This document shows positions 49,456 to 57,927 of a stretch of DNA of 64,000 bases, in pieces (the stretch's first letter is position 1; every line of letters begins with the position of its first letter). Under the pieces are notes generated by a model. That model saw nothing but the letters and a program-made list of their open reading frames with translations, was not told the DNA's origin and did not search any database. The stretch is taken from contig JBBQJI010000014.1 in NCBI GenBank assembly GCA_038325765.1, forward strand, positions 1-64,000. Direction: 5' to 3'. A program made the position numbers and the translations under genes. The stretch is from Xiheibacterium sp038325765. GTDB taxonomy: Bacteria; Myxococcota_A; Polyangia; Nannocystales; Nannocystaceae.

Positions 49456-51708
49456 TCAGCGCGGTGGCGCATCGTCGGAGACATCGGCCGCCGCCGCGCG
49501 TGCACGCTCCTTCGCGAGCGCTGCCCCTGCGGTGTCGCCCGCGACCGCACGCACCTCGGCCAGGCGCATCCACGTCTCGGGTCGCCACGGCCGCAGCGAC
49601 GCCGCGCGCTCGGCCAGCGCGCGCGCCTCGGCCAGCGCGGCGCGGCGAAGCTCCGGGTCCGACGGCGGATCGCGGGCGAGGTACAGCGCGAGGTTGAGCA
49701 GTGCGACCTGCCGAGTGGGCTCGATCGCCAGCGCGCGCCGGGTCCACTCGATCGCCGAGTCCGGATCGCCGAGCCTGTCGAGTAGACCGCCGAGCGTCAC
49801 CATCGATCCGACATGGGCCGGGTCTATGTCGGTGAGCGTCGATTGCAGCGCCGCCGCGGCCTCGCCGATGTCCCCACCGCGGCGCACGTGCCCGCGCACC
49901 CACTCGGCGATCGCGACCGCGAGCCGGCGGCGATCCTCGGCGGTGGGCAGCCACGGCAGCCAGGCGTCGATCTGCGCGCGCATGGCCGGCGCCGGCGGAA
50001 CCTGAGCGCCGCGCGGGTCGATCGCCAGCGGCAGGATCGCGAAGGGTCCGGCAAAGCGCACGGTCGCGAACACGCCGGCGCCGGCGTTCTCGAGGGCGAC
50101 GGCGCCGTCGTGCGCCGCGATCGCAGCCTCGATCTTGCGCGACTCCGAGTCCACCCGGGCGACCGCATCCCACAGCGGAGCGTGGCGCTGCCGACGGCCG
50201 GCCGGCGGCGGCCGATGCAGGTGTTGGCCAGGCCACGCGAGCACATCGGGCCGCGCACCCTCGACCACGCGCGCCCACGTGACGCCGGCGCTGAGGTCGT
50301 CGGACTGCGTCAGCAACATCGCGCCGGGCGGGAGCTGGGCCAGGGCATCGCGGGTCCACACGTGCGGCGCCCACGAGCGCATGGTGTCGAAGTCGGCCCA
50401 CGAGCGCCACGCTGCCGGCGTGACGAGCACCGTCCACACCACCGGCAACACCGCACAGCGCAGCCGCGCTCGGCCTTGCAACCACCTGTCGAACATCATC
50501 GCGACCAACACGACGATGCACCACGCGACGACGAGGCCGGTCTGTCGATCGACGCCGCCCATCGGGTTGACGCCAACCGCGTAGACCAGCGAGCCCACAC
50601 CCCAGGCGCTCACGGTGCCCAGGGCCCGCCGACCCGCGAGCTTGCCGGGCCCGACCCACGACGCGACCAGGGCGACCAGACCGAGGATCGGACCCGAGGG
50701 CCCGAGGTCCTCGCCCAACCGCGCGAGCGCGGCCTGGGCATTGCTCCACCACAGCGCCGCCGAGCGCGGGAGCATCTCGTCCGCATAGGCGATGCGAATC
50801 GATCGCGCCAAGAGATGATCGACCATCGCCGAGAACGATTGCGGATCGCCCCAGCCCGCCAGCGGTTCGCGGGCAGCGGCGAGCGGGATCGCGAACACGC
50901 TGACCGAAGCCAACGCCACCACCACCGGTGCCCATGCGCCGTAGGCACGGCGGTGACGGATGCCCGCGATCCACACCGCGAGCAGCAGCGGCGGCAGCAA
51001 GAGGCGCAGCTCGGCGAAGCCCCAGATCGCCCACGTGGCGACGAACGTCGCCCACAGCCGCGTGCCCAGCCGCGTCGCCCGCTCGCGCGCGGGATCGAAG
51101 CCGTCGGCGACCGTGGCCAACGCGGCGAGCTGTACCGCGTACAGCTCGACACCACGGCCGTGACGCAGCAAGGTCATGCCGACCAGCAACCACACCAGCG
51201 CCCCCCACGACACCCACGGATGCACGCCGCGGCGCTGCAACAACCGCATCGTCATCATCGCGACCACGCCGATGGCGAGCGCGCTCAGCTGGGCCATGCG
51301 CCAGCCGATCGGGCCCAGCGGCGCCGCGGTGGCCAGCTGCAACAGCGCGACGAGCCCCGGGGTGCCGGGCGGATGCATCACGCCGAGATCGAAGCCGGCC
51401 GCGCCGAGCTCTCCGGCGTCGAGCCAAGCCGCCGCAGGCGACGTGCCCACCGACGCCCACGCGAACGCGATCACGAACGCGACAGGTGGGGCCCAGCTGC
51501 CCGGCGGATCATCGGCGGCCGGGGTCGCGCTAGATGCGGCGCCAGCCTTCGCCTCTGCAGCGCCGTCGGCGGGCGCGGGCGCGGGCGCGTGTATCGATGC
51601 CGCAGGAACCACCGTCTGCACCGCCGGCCGCGAGTGTACCACCGACGAGATCGCGTGGCCCCAGATCGCGTGGGCCCAGATCGCGTGGTACGTTGCGACC
51701 GCGCGCAT
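49456..51708 (-). CDS. DUF2723-family membrane glycosyltransferase with TPR tail
   Basis: About 750 residues with ten or more membrane segments. The DUF2723 signature TSPAAAWLDAGELGAAGFDL then GVMHPPGTPG lies near residue 95; in this family (related to protein O-mannosyl and dolichol-type transferases) the Asp-Glu pair is catalytic and the donor is a polyprenyl sugar. The C-terminal 250 residues are periplasmic and TPR-like (GDPDSAIEWTRRALAIEPTR, RRAALAEARALAERAASLRP). The start at 51708 includes three 5-residue repeats (HAIWA, HAIWG, HAISS) that may be non-coding, so the real start may be inside. It faces ribF with 21 bp between. Substrate unknown. Confidence 0.82.
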   Translation of the reverse strand: MRAVATYHAIWAHAIWGHAISSVVHSRPAVQTVVPAASIHAPAPAPADGAAEAKAGAASSATPAADDPPGSWAPPVAFVIAFAWASVGTSPAAAWLDAGELGAAGFDLGVMHPPGTPGLVALLQLATAAPLGPIGWRMAQLSALAIGVVAMMTMRLLQRRGVHPWVSWGALVWLLVGMTLLRHGRGVELYAVQLAALATVADGFDPARERATRLGTRLWATFVATWAIWGFAELRLLLPPLLLAVWIAGIRHRRAYGAWAPVVVALASVSVFAIPLAAAREPLAGWGDPQSFSAMVDHLLARSIRIAYADEMLPRSAALWWSNAQAALARLGEDLGPSGPILGLVALVASWVGPGKLAGRRALGTVSAWGVGSLVYAVGVNPMGGVDRQTGLVVAWCIVVLVAMMFDRWLQGRARLRCAVLPVVWTVLVTPAAWRSWADFDTMRSWAPHVWTRDALAQLPPGAMLLTQSDDLSAGVTWARVVEGARPDVLAWPGQHLHRPPPAGRRQRHAPLWDAVARVDSESRKIEAAIAAHDGAVALENAGAGVFATVRFAGPFAILPLAIDPRGAQVPPAPAMRAQIDAWLPWLPTAEDRRRLAVAIAEWVRGHVRRGGDIGEAAAALQSTLTDIDPAHVGSMVTLGGLLDRLGDPDSAIEWTRRALAIEPTRQVALLNLALYLARDPPSDPELRRAALAEARALAERAASLRPWRPETWMRLAEVRAVAGDTAGAALAKERARAAAADVSDDAPPR
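51648..51692. repeat. 15-bp direct repeat, three copies, between divergent DUF2723 and ribF genes
   Basis: AGATCGCGTGG plus four variable bases is repeated three times on a 15-bp period (51648-51662, 51663-51677, 51678-51692). It lies 38 bp before the ribF ATG, inside the first codons of the DUF2723 frame as called. The even spacing suits an operator or a promoter duplication. Confidence 0.75.
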
Positions 51709-51729
51709 CCCCGTCGGCGCGCGCTCGCC

Positions 51730-52806
51730 ATGGGCTCCGTGCAGATCCGCCGCGAAAGCACACCGCTCCCTCCCCGCACCGCGGTGTGCCTCGGTGCATT
51801 CGACGGCCTGCACCGTGGACACGCCGCGCTCATCGAGCGGGCGCGCAGCTACGGCGATCGCGTGGCCCTGGTGACCTTCGATCCACATCCCCAGCGGGTG
51901 TTGGCCCCGCAGCGGCCGCTGCAGTTGCTGCTCGGCGCCGCCCAGCGTGAGCGCACCGCCGCGGCGCTGGGCGTGCACACCCTCGTGCTGCTGCACTTCG
52001 ATCTCGCGCTCGCCAAGATGTCGGCCGAAGAATTCATCGATGGATATCTCGCCGCGCTGGCACCTGTCGCCGTCGTGGTCGGCGCGGACTTCCGCTTCGG
52101 GGCCGGCCGCAGCGGCGACGCGACGATGCTGGCGGCCGCGCTGCCGCGCCACGGCATCGCCGTCGATGTCGTCGAGCCCGTCGCGCAAAGTGGCGGCCCC
52201 GGACCGAACAAGATCGGCAGCACCGCGATCCGCCGCGCCATCGCGGCGGGTGACGTCGCGGCCGCCCACACGATGCTCGGCCGCCCGCATGCCGTGCTCG
52301 GCACCGTCGTCCGCGGCGATCGTCGCGGCCGCAGCATCGGGGTGCCGACCGCCAACGTCGACGCCCCGGACGCGCCGATGCCCGCTTTCGGTGTGTACGC
52401 GGTGTGGCTGTCGCCGCTGCGGCCCTCCGCCGCGCTGCCGGGCCCCGCCGCAGCCGTCGCCAACCTCGGCACGAGCCCGACGTTCGCGGGCGAACGCAAG
52501 CCCAGGCTCGAGGTGCACGTCCTCGATCGCGACCTCGGCCTGCCGTTCGACGGACAGCGCCCGCCGCAGAGTTCCACACCGCATTCGCTCGACCCGCCTT
52601 CGCTCGGGTATGGCGCCGAAGTCGAGGTGTGGTTCGTCGATCGCATCCGCGACGAGCAGCACTTCTCCGGCAAGGACGCCCTCGTCGCGCAGATCCACGC
52701 CGACATGGACGTCGCCCGCGCGCGGCTGCAATCGGCCGCCGCCGACGGCGTCCTGCCACCACCCACCCCCACGGCGCGAGGCGACGCCACAGGCGACGTG
52801 CCATGA
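51730..52806 (+). CDS. ribF: Bifunctional riboflavin kinase/FAD synthetase RibF
   Basis: A 358-residue enzyme making FMN and FAD. N-terminal adenylyltransferase: AVCLGAFDGLHRGHAALIERA and VTFDPHPQRVLAP, then VVVGADFRFGAGRSGD and NKIGSTAIRRAIAAGD. C-terminal riboflavin kinase: VVRGDRRGRSIGVPTANV with GVYAVW and NLGTSPTF and KPRLEVHVLD. A 25-residue insert (GQRPPQSSTPHSLDP region) interrupts the kinase domain, longer than in E. coli. No FMN riboswitch is seen upstream. It overlaps the next gene by ATGA. Confidence 0.95.
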   Translation: MGSVQIRRESTPLPPRTAVCLGAFDGLHRGHAALIERARSYGDRVALVTFDPHPQRVLAPQRPLQLLLGAAQRERTAAALGVHTLVLLHFDLALAKMSAEEFIDGYLAALAPVAVVVGADFRFGAGRSGDATMLAAALPRHGIAVDVVEPVAQSGGPGPNKIGSTAIRRAIAAGDVAAAHTMLGRPHAVLGTVVRGDRRGRSIGVPTANVDAPDAPMPAFGVYAVWLSPLRPSAALPGPAAAVANLGTSPTFAGERKPRLEVHVLDRDLGLPFDGQRPPQSSTPHSLDPPSLGYGAEVEVWFVDRIRDEQHFSGKDALVAQIHADMDVARARLQSAAADGVLPPPTPTARGDATGDVP

Positions 52807-53240
52807 CCGACCGCGATCCCCTCGCGACCCCGACGCTCGCGCGCCTTTACATGGGCCAGGGCCACTTCGATCGCGCGCGCACGGTGCTCGACGCCTGCCT
52901 GCGCCGTGATCCCTTCGACGGCCACGCGCTCGCCCTCGTCCGCCGGATGCACGCGCGCAGCGACGCGACGCTCGCCGTCACCATCCTCCGCGACCGTCTC
53001 ACGCTGCGATGGACGGCGCTGGGCGACGCCGACGACTGTCACGTGGTGATCGTCGCCAGCACCCAGACCGGCACCACCGCCGCGACGTGGGTGACCTCGG
53101 CGCGCGCGCGCACGGCCTTCGGCGCGTGGGAGTGCACGTTGCCGTTCCCGCGCGGCTCGGTGAGCGCGTGCATCGGCGGCGTGGACAGGCGCGGATGGTT
53201 CGTCCGCGCGGTCGCCAGGCCGTTGTCCTGGCCGCTGTGA
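52803..53240 (+). CDS. Small protein with N-terminal TPR
   Basis: A 145-residue protein overlapping ribF by ATGA, so it is co-translated with it. The first 45 residues form one TPR pair (TPTLARLYMGQGHFDRARTV then LDACLRRDPFDGHAL). The rest is beta-rich (HVVIVASTQTGTTAATWVTS, ACIGGVDRRGWFVRAVARPL) and unlike any family I can name; a similar layout (TPR then DUF4912-like) exists elsewhere but the match is weak. No signal peptide. It may have been acquired next to ribF without functional link. Confidence 0.7.
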   Translation: MTDRDPLATPTLARLYMGQGHFDRARTVLDACLRRDPFDGHALALVRRMHARSDATLAVTILRDRLTLRWTALGDADDCHVVIVASTQTGTTAATWVTSARARTAFGAWECTLPFPRGSVSACIGGVDRRGWFVRAVARPLSWPL

Positions 53241-53296
53241 GCCACGGCCACCGTCAGTACGGCCAGCACCCGCACCAGCTCTCCCACACCCCGCCG

Positions 53297-53432
53297 ATGC
53301 ACTGCTCCGTGCACGTGTTGGTCGCGGACGCGCCGACCGGCATCGACGTGTATGGCTACGACCGCTACGTCAGCTACGCGTACGCGGGCGGCAGCGCCGT
53401 CGAGCGCATCAGCGAGGCCCCGCCGATCCCTC
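53297..53432 (+). pseudogene. Relic of an IgGFc-binding-type gene (C-terminal end only)
   Basis: Codons in one plus-strand frame read MHCSVHVLVADAPTGIDVYG then YDRYVSYAYAGGSAVERISE. This is the C-terminal block of IgGFc-type lipoproteins; the intact gene at 35.4 kb ends with SVVVVGYDEYDSYAYLGGSG. There is no start or stop and no upstream part of the domain, so the fragment cannot make a protein. It occupies part of the 297-bp gap between the ribF partner and dapA; the rest of that gap shows nothing besides the dapA promoter. Confidence 0.65.
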
Positions 53433-53503
53433 GAGCGACGCGCGGCCCGGCCGGCGCAGCGCCAGCCCGTCGCGAAGGGGCATCCGCGGACCCGCGACCG
53501 TGG

Positions 53504-53509
53504 TACCGT
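53504..53509 (+). promoter_or_regulatory. Putative -10 box TACCGT for dapA
   Basis: GGTACCGTCCC lies 28 nt before the dapA ATG. Unlike the leaderless genes it leaves room for the GGGAG ribosome site that precedes that ATG. Confidence 0.4.
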
Positions 53510-53537
53510 CCCCGTGGATCCTCGGGAGACGAGCATC

Positions 53538-54419
53538 ATGTTTCGCGGCGCATTCACTGCCCTGGTCACCCCCTTCCGCGACGGCCGCGTCGACGATGCG
53601 GCCCTCGTCGATCTCGTCGAAGCGCAGATCCGCGGCGGCATCCACGGGCTGGTGCCGTGCGGCACCACCGGCGAATCGCCGTGCCTGTCGTACGCCGAGC
53701 ACATCCACGTCATCGAGGTGGTGATGCGGGCGACCGCCGGGCGCGTGCCCGTGCTCGCGGGCGCCGGCTCGAACTGCACCCGCGAGGCGATCGAGCTGTC
53801 GCGGGCGTGCAAGGAGCTCGGCGTCGCTGGCACCTTGCAGATCACGCCCTACTACAACAAGCCGACCGCCGAGGGGCTCATCGCCCACTTCACCGAGATC
53901 GCCGACGCAGTGGGTCTGCCGCTCGTCGCGTACAACGTCCCGAATCGCACCGGCGTCGATCTCATGCCCGAGACCTTGGCCACGCTCGCCGAGCACCCGC
54001 TCGTGGTCGGCGTGAAGGAGGCCACGGCCGACATGACCCGCGCCAGCCGCATCCGCGAGCTGTGCGGTCCCGACTTCGCGCTGCTATCGGGTGACGACTT
54101 CTCGCTCATGCCGTTTTTGGCCGTCGGTGGCGACGGCGTGATCTCGGTCGGCAGCAACGTGGTGCCGCAGATGTTCGTGGCGCTGTGCGAGGCGGCCCGG
54201 GACGGTCGCTGGGACGACGCCCGCGCCGCCCACTACGCCCATCTGCCCCTGACGCGGGCGCTGTTCTCGACCACGAGCCCGATCCCGGTGAAGCACGCGA
54301 TGGCGATGCTCGGCCGCATGGCGCTCGAGATGCGCACGCCGCTGGTCGCCCTCGCGGACGACCGCCCCGAGCTCGCCGCGCTCCGCCACGAACTCGAGGC
54401 GCTCGGGCTCCTCTCATGA
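53538..54419 (+). CDS. dapA: 4-Hydroxy-tetrahydrodipicolinate synthase
   Basis: A 293-residue aldolase condensing pyruvate with aspartate semialdehyde in the lysine/meso-DAP pathway. Schiff-base Lys160 is in VVGVKEATADM, the catalytic Tyr132 in AYNVPNRTG, Thr43-Thr44 in CGTTGES and the second-subunit Tyr in TPYYNKP. The start has GGGAG 8 nt upstream. dapB follows 34 bp later, so this is a dapA-dapB operon; meso-DAP also serves the cell wall held by the OmpA protein nearby. Confidence 0.96.
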   Translation: MFRGAFTALVTPFRDGRVDDAALVDLVEAQIRGGIHGLVPCGTTGESPCLSYAEHIHVIEVVMRATAGRVPVLAGAGSNCTREAIELSRACKELGVAGTLQITPYYNKPTAEGLIAHFTEIADAVGLPLVAYNVPNRTGVDLMPETLATLAEHPLVVGVKEATADMTRASRIRELCGPDFALLSGDDFSLMPFLAVGGDGVISVGSNVVPQMFVALCEAARDGRWDDARAAHYAHLPLTRALFSTTSPIPVKHAMAMLGRMALEMRTPLVALADDRPELAALRHELEALGLLS

Positions 54420-54453
54420 ACGCTTCGGCTGCCACGCCCTCGGGAGAACGACG

Positions 54454-55269
54454 ATGAGCGAACGTTTCGTATCGGTGGTGATCGTCGGCGCGCGTGGGCG
54501 CATGGGCCAGACCTTGCTGCGGGCCGTGCTCGACAGCGACGACATGACGCTCGCGGGCGCGGTCGATCGCGCCGATTCTCCGGGCATGGGCGACGACGCC
54601 GCGCGGCTGTGCGATCTGCCCGACAGCGGCGTGCTGCTCACCGACGAGCTGCGCCCACCGCGGGGCAGCATCGTCGTGGATTTCTCGCTGCCCGGTGCGG
54701 CCGACGCCAGCATCGCCCGCTGTGTCGAGCTCGGGATCCCGCTAGTGCTCGGCACCACCGGCATCTCCGCCGAGACCCGCGATCTGCTCAAGCGCGCCGG
54801 CAAGGTGATCCCGATCGTGAGCGCCGCCAACTTCTCGGTCGGCGTCACGCTGCTGACCCAGCTCGCCGCGATGGCGGCCCGCGCCCTGGGCCCCGAGTTC
54901 GACTCCGAGATCTTCGAGCTCCACCACCGCCACAAGCGCGACGCGCCCTCGGGCACCGCGCTGCGCATCGGCAAGGCGATCGCGCAGGCCACTGGCCGCA
55001 ACTTCGATCAGGTGGCAGTACGCGCCCGCAACACCACCGAGACCCAGCGTGCGCCCGACGAGATCGGCGTCGTCGCGCTACGGGGGGGCGACAGCGCGGG
55101 CGAGCACACCGTCATGTTCCTCGGCGCCGGCGAGCGCCTCGAGTTCAGCCACCGCGCCAGCGATCGCGGCATCTTTGCCCGCGGCGCGCTGCGAGCCGCA
55201 CGTTGGTTGGTCGGGCGGCCCGCAGGGCTGTACGACATGGCCGACGTCCTCGGCGTCTCGCAGCGCTGA
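54454..55269 (+). CDS. dapB: 4-Hydroxy-tetrahydrodipicolinate reductase
   Basis: A 271-residue NAD(P)H-dependent reductase, the step after DapA. The Rossmann loop IVGARGRMGQ, the VLGTTGIS and ANFSVGV segments and the active-site ELHHRHKRDAPSGTA (His, Lys) are all clear. GGGAG lies 8 nt before the ATG, almost the same leader as dapA. It ends 62 bp before the end of the convergent aminotransferase. Confidence 0.96.
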   Translation: MSERFVSVVIVGARGRMGQTLLRAVLDSDDMTLAGAVDRADSPGMGDDAARLCDLPDSGVLLTDELRPPRGSIVVDFSLPGAADASIARCVELGIPLVLGTTGISAETRDLLKRAGKVIPIVSAANFSVGVTLLTQLAAMAARALGPEFDSEIFELHHRHKRDAPSGTALRIGKAIAQATGRNFDQVAVRARNTTETQRAPDEIGVVALRGGDSAGEHTVMFLGAGERLEFSHRASDRGIFARGALRAARWLVGRPAGLYDMADVLGVSQR

Positions 55270-55330
55270 CGCGCCGGGGTGTCGCCGCCGCGAGCCATCG
55301 GCGCGAACGCGGCAGTATCCTCCCCGAGGA

Positions 55331-56653
55331 CTACTCCAACGCGGCCAGCGCCGCGCCGACCCGCGGCATCGCGTCGGCGATCTCCGCCTCGCTCACCGCG
55401 CCGACGCTCAGCCGAAACCAGCCGGTGTCGCCGCGCACGCCGAAGGCCTGGAACGGCACCACGGCGAACCGAGCCGCCTCGAGCAGGTAGGCGCGCACGT
55501 CCTCATTGGTGCGCAGCACCGTGCCGCCCGGGGTGCGCTTGCCGAACGGAGCGATGCGGCAAGTCAAGTAGATCGCGCCCATCGGCGGCAGCGACTCCAC
55601 GATCTCGGCGAGCGCCGGGCTGCTGGCACGGATCGTCTCGAAGCCTTGGTGCAGCGCCCGCAGCCGGGTGTTGATCGCGGGGCGGAATCTGTCGAGGTAG
55701 CTGCGGATGGCCGGGGGATCGTCGAGCACACCGACAGTAGCGACCTGCTCGGCGCGCGGTGCCCAGGCGCCGACGTGCCCGAGCAGCGCCGACATGCGCT
55801 CGATGACGTCCGCCGGGCCGGCGGACCAACCGACGCGGAGGCCGGTGGCGGCGAACGCCTTGCTGATACCGTCGATGAAGATCGTGTACTGCGCCATCTC
55901 GGGCACGAGCCCGACCGGGGTGACGTGCTCGACCCCGTCGACGCACAGCATCCAGTAGATCTGGTCGTACATGAGGTACAGCGGCCGCTCGCCGGTGCGC
56001 TTGCGGCCCTCGTTCTCCTCGACGATCGCCTCGCAGATCGAACGCAGCGACGCCGCGGTGATCGCGGTGCCCGTGGGGTTGAGCGGCGAGTTGATGCACA
56101 GCAGCCGCGCGCCCTTCAGCTCGGGCACGAGCGCATCGCGGGTGGGCAGGAACAATGACTCGGGCCCGCACTCGACCTCGACCGCGCGCGCGCCCACCAT
56201 CTGACAGTAGTGGTTGTTGTTCCAGCTCGGGACCGGGTAGACGACCTTGTCGCCCGGGTCGACGACGGCGCGGTACGTGCCGTAGATGAGCGGACGGGCG
56301 CCACCGGCGATGAGGATCGCCCCGGGCGAGTAGTCGAGCTTCAGCTCGCGCGCGTAGAATCGGGCCACCGCCTCGCGCAGCTCCTGCACACCCGACGCCG
56401 GCGGATAGTTGGTCTCGCCGTTGTCGAGCGCCGTGACCACGCCGTCCTTCAGCGCGTCGGGGATCGGGAACTGTGCCGGAGCGAAGTCGCCGACGGTGAG
56501 GTTGCAGATCGACTGGCCCTCGCGCTGGCGCGTGCGGATGTCGGCAGCGATCTTCAAGATCTCCGATCCGACGAGGCCCGCGGCCATGGTCGCGATGCGT
56601 TGCTGTCCAAGCGTCTGTCCAAGGGTCTCGGAGTGTCCTTGCTGCGTGGCCAT
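55331..56653 (-). CDS. Class I PLP-dependent aminotransferase
   Basis: A 440-residue aminotransferase of fold type I. PLP Lys is in IDGISKAFAATGLRVGW, the Asn-Pro-Thr motif in SPLNPTGTAI, Tyr/Asp pair in MYDQIYW, and the Arg in GWFRLSVGAVSE binds the substrate carboxylate. The N-terminal GDFAPAQFPIPD is typical of aspartate/LL-DAP-like members. It may act in DAP or aspartate metabolism, as it sits beside dapB, but DapL is only one option; aromatic or branched acceptors are possible. It is divergent from a second aminotransferase with 33 bp between. Confidence 0.88.
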   Translation of the reverse strand: MATQQGHSETLGQTLGQQRIATMAAGLVGSEILKIAADIRTRQREGQSICNLTVGDFAPAQFPIPDALKDGVVTALDNGETNYPPASGVQELREAVARFYARELKLDYSPGAILIAGGARPLIYGTYRAVVDPGDKVVYPVPSWNNNHYCQMVGARAVEVECGPESLFLPTRDALVPELKGARLLCINSPLNPTGTAITAASLRSICEAIVEENEGRKRTGERPLYLMYDQIYWMLCVDGVEHVTPVGLVPEMAQYTIFIDGISKAFAATGLRVGWSAGPADVIERMSALLGHVGAWAPRAEQVATVGVLDDPPAIRSYLDRFRPAINTRLRALHQGFETIRASSPALAEIVESLPPMGAIYLTCRIAPFGKRTPGGTVLRTNEDVRAYLLEAARFAVVPFQAFGVRGDTGWFRLSVGAVSEAEIADAMPRVGAALAALE

Positions 56654-56686
56654 GGCGGGGCGAACTATGCCACACTCGCGGCCGCG

Positions 56687-57868
56687 ATGACCCCGGCGCC
56701 GATGCCCCATCTCAACCGCAAGCTCCAGGGGTTCGGCCCCACGATCTTCGCGGAGATGACGGCGCTCGCGCAGCGCCACCAGGCCATCAACCTCGGCCAG
56801 GGATTCCCGGATTTTGACGGCCCCGAGTTCCTCAAGCGTGCCGCAATCGCCGCGATCGAGGGCGGCGCCAATCAATATGCGCGGAGTCACGGCATGCCCG
56901 TCCTGAACGCGGCGATCGCCGAGCACCGCCAGCGCTTCTACGGCCTGAGCTTCGATCCCGAGACCGAGGTCACGGTCATGCACGGCGCCACCGAGTGCAT
57001 CGCGGCGACCATGCTCGCGCTGCTCGACGTCGGCGACGAGGTCGTGATGTTCGAGCCCTTCTTCGACAGCTACCCCGCCACCATCGCGATGGCTGGCGCG
57101 GTCGCCAAGCTCGTCACCCTGCGGGCCCCCGACTTCAGCGTGGACATGGCGGCACTGGCCGCGGCCATCGGTCCCAAGACCCGGGCGATCCTGCTGAACA
57201 CGCCCCACAACCCCTGCGGCAAGGTGTTCACGCGGGCGGAGCTCGAGGGCATCGCGGCGCTGTGCATCGAGCACGACATCCTCGTCATCACCGACGAGGT
57301 CTACGAGCACCTCGTGTTCGAGGGCACCCACGTCGCGATGGCGGCGCTGCCCGGCATGCGCGAGCGGACGATCATGATCTCGTCGACGGGCAAGACGTTC
57401 TCGCTGACGGGCTGGAAGATCGGCTTCATCTGCGCGGCGCCTGATCTGACCCGGGCGGTGCGCACCAGCCATCAGTTCATCACCTTCTGCAACGGCACAC
57501 CGTTCCAGATCGCGATGGCCGAGGGTCTGCGCACCGGCGACGCGTACTTCGAAGAGTTCGTGCGCGGGTACCGGGCCCGCCGTGATCGCATGTGCGAGGG
57601 CCTGGCCGAGGTCGGCTTCGGCGTGCTGGTGCCGCAAGGCACCTACTTCGTGTGCACCGACATTCGTCCGCTGGGCTTCGACGACGACGTGCAGCTGTGC
57701 CGCGCGCTGCCCGAGGCCGTCGGCGTCGCAGCGATCCCGAACTCGGCGTTCTACGTGAACAAGCACGAGGGCCGGCACCTGGTGCGGTGGGCGTTCTGCA
57801 AGACCGACGCGGTGATCGACGAGGGGCTCGCGCGGCTGCGGGCGAACCTCGACACGCTGCGGCCCTGA
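56687..57868 (+). CDS. Methionine/kynurenine-type aminotransferase (YbdL-like)
   Basis: A 393-residue PLP aminotransferase of the KAT/YbdL group. Diagnostic segments: INLGQGFPDFDGPEFL, NQYARSHGMPVLNAAIA, NTPHNPCGKVFT, PLP Lys in SSTGKTFSLTGWKIGF, and VRWAFCK near the end. Enzymes of the group transaminate glutamine or methionine keto acids. The gene is followed at 45 bp by an omega-amidase, which drives glutamine transamination by consuming alpha-ketoglutaramate; the two together form a known functional pair (as YbdL/YafV) used in methionine salvage. ATG 56687 precedes a second in-frame ATG at 56702. Confidence 0.9.
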   Translation: MTPAPMPHLNRKLQGFGPTIFAEMTALAQRHQAINLGQGFPDFDGPEFLKRAAIAAIEGGANQYARSHGMPVLNAAIAEHRQRFYGLSFDPETEVTVMHGATECIAATMLALLDVGDEVVMFEPFFDSYPATIAMAGAVAKLVTLRAPDFSVDMAALAAAIGPKTRAILLNTPHNPCGKVFTRAELEGIAALCIEHDILVITDEVYEHLVFEGTHVAMAALPGMRERTIMISSTGKTFSLTGWKIGFICAAPDLTRAVRTSHQFITFCNGTPFQIAMAEGLRTGDAYFEEFVRGYRARRDRMCEGLAEVGFGVLVPQGTYFVCTDIRPLGFDDDVQLCRALPEAVGVAAIPNSAFYVNKHEGRHLVRWAFCKTDAVIDEGLARLRANLDTLRP

Positions 57869-57876
57869 TCGTCGTC

Positions 57877-57927
57877 GCCACGAGAGCGTCATCGCCACGA
57901 GATCGCCATCGCCATGAGAGTCGCCGG
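57877..57927 (+). repeat. 17-bp imperfect tandem repeat covering the omega-amidase start codon
   Basis: GCCACGAGAGCGTCATC (57877-57893), GCCACGAGATCGCCATC (57894-57910, 15 of 17 identical) and a third, more diverged copy beginning GCCATGAGAG (57911-57927). The third contains the ATG of the next gene, so the start codon arose by one change of the repeat unit or the repeat arose from it. Confidence 0.7.

Noticed and set aside
51709..51729. FMN riboswitch before ribF
   Set aside because: Only 21 bp separate ribF from the divergent gene and no RFN-type conserved blocks are seen.
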